A stretch of DNA of 64,000 bases. Origin: Brassica napus. Its lineage: Eukaryota; Streptophyta; Magnoliopsida; Brassicales; Brassicaceae. A program made the position numbers and the translations under genes. The notes beneath the pieces were generated by a model that was given only the letters and a program-made list of their open reading frames with translations, did not search any database and was not told the origin of the DNA. Below are positions 63,587 to 64,000 of this stretch, in pieces. The stretch lies in the NCBI RefSeq assembly GCF_020379485.1, contig NC_063446.1, forward strand, positions 18,115,525 to 18,179,524. Reading direction: 5' to 3'. The first letter of the stretch is position 1; each line of letters begins with the position of its first letter.

Positions 63587-64000
63587 ACTTGTCTCTTTCT
63601 TTGTATAGTTATTATATGATGTACAGATACTGTGTTTGACATTTGATTTTTCTGCCCACATGTTTTATTTTAACTTTGAGGGTGGATATGGCCTTGGTTG
63701 CATGGCGAGGTGAGGCGATGAGTGTATTGCGAGCGCTTTGTGTGTGAAGCAAAAACTATAGTGCAATAATTAAGGTATAGATAGAATAGAACTTTAGAAC
63801 CAAAGTGCAAAACAGAGTACTTACTAGTGAATAAAAAGATCAGGAGCAACGTCAAACATGTGAGATAGAGAGAAGAACAATAGCACCTGGAACCCTAACT
63901 TTAAACTTAGTTACGGTATATAAGACTAACTTAGGGTTTGCAAAGTGCTACGCCTATGATGTGTTACAAATCTAACTCTGTTTAGCAGTTTAAATTTAGC
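63587..64000. other. 3' flank of NFU2
   Basis: It would hold the 3' UTR and then intergenic sequence. A short minus ORF at 63670-63855 is not supported. Nothing else recognised. Confidence 0.5.

Overview
The window is nuclear plant DNA from the mustard family (Brassicaceae). Host genes have short GT-AG introns and long AT-rich spacers, and the spacers hold Helitrons, CACTA and MITE elements and old retroelement fragments. From about 24.6 kb to the right end, the genes match a run I recall from Arabidopsis thaliana chromosome 5: CLC-c (At5g49890), a GBA2-type glucosylceramidase (At5g49900), a PB1-domain protein (At5g49920), EMB1441 (At5g49930) and NFU2 (At5g49940). I cannot name the species. 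All names rest on protein recognition from memory; no search was run.

Layout. 0-11.9 kb holds no intact host gene: telomere-like tracts, a compound array of palindromic repeats and minisatellites, a LINE RNase H fragment, a Stowaway MITE, a Helitron, a decayed retroelement ORF and half of a CACTA-like element. 11.96-12.37 kb is a two-exon defensin-like gene with 12 mature cysteines. 12.99-13.38 kb is a MITE with a 9-bp target duplication. 14.73-15.05 kb is the RST-domain end of an SRO (RCD1-like) gene without its PARP domain. 16.30-18.26 kb is a complete CACTA element flanked by GTT. 19.38-22.03 kb is a 12-exon DUF482/FemAB-like gene. 24.68-27.82 kb (minus) is CLC-c, 7 exons and 775 aa. 28.79-31.59 kb is a minus-strand Helitron. 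34.47-34.67 kb is a 92-bp-arm inverted repeat that looks like a young MIRNA-type foldback. 35.13-39.98 kb (minus) is the glucosylceramidase, 18 exons and 954 aa, with a Tourist-like MITE in an intron. 40-48 kb is packed with elements: a second Stowaway, direct repeats, an Athila-like LTR with tRNA-Asp primer site, a ruined Helitron helicase, and a Ty3-type LTR with tRNA-Met primer site. 48.27-49.13 kb (minus) is the PB1 gene. 51.94-56.37 kb (minus) is EMB1441/NEMF, 14 exons and 1090 aa. 57.2-61.2 kb holds two LINE 3' copies, an LTR-like block and another Helitron. 62.45-63.59 kb is NFU2, 4 exons and 230 aa.

The host genes serve separate housekeeping roles: vacuolar chloride transport, sphingolipid glucoside hydrolysis, ribosome-associated quality control and plastid Fe-S assembly. 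They are linked by ancestral order, not shared function. The chloroplast Hsc70 gene expected between the glucosylceramidase and the PB1 gene is absent, and its place is filled by mobile elements. The DUF482 gene lies beside CLC-c, although its Arabidopsis counterpart is, to my recollection, on chromosome 2. The most unusual signal is the long near-perfect foldback at 34.5 kb, whose two arms keep the same reading frame.
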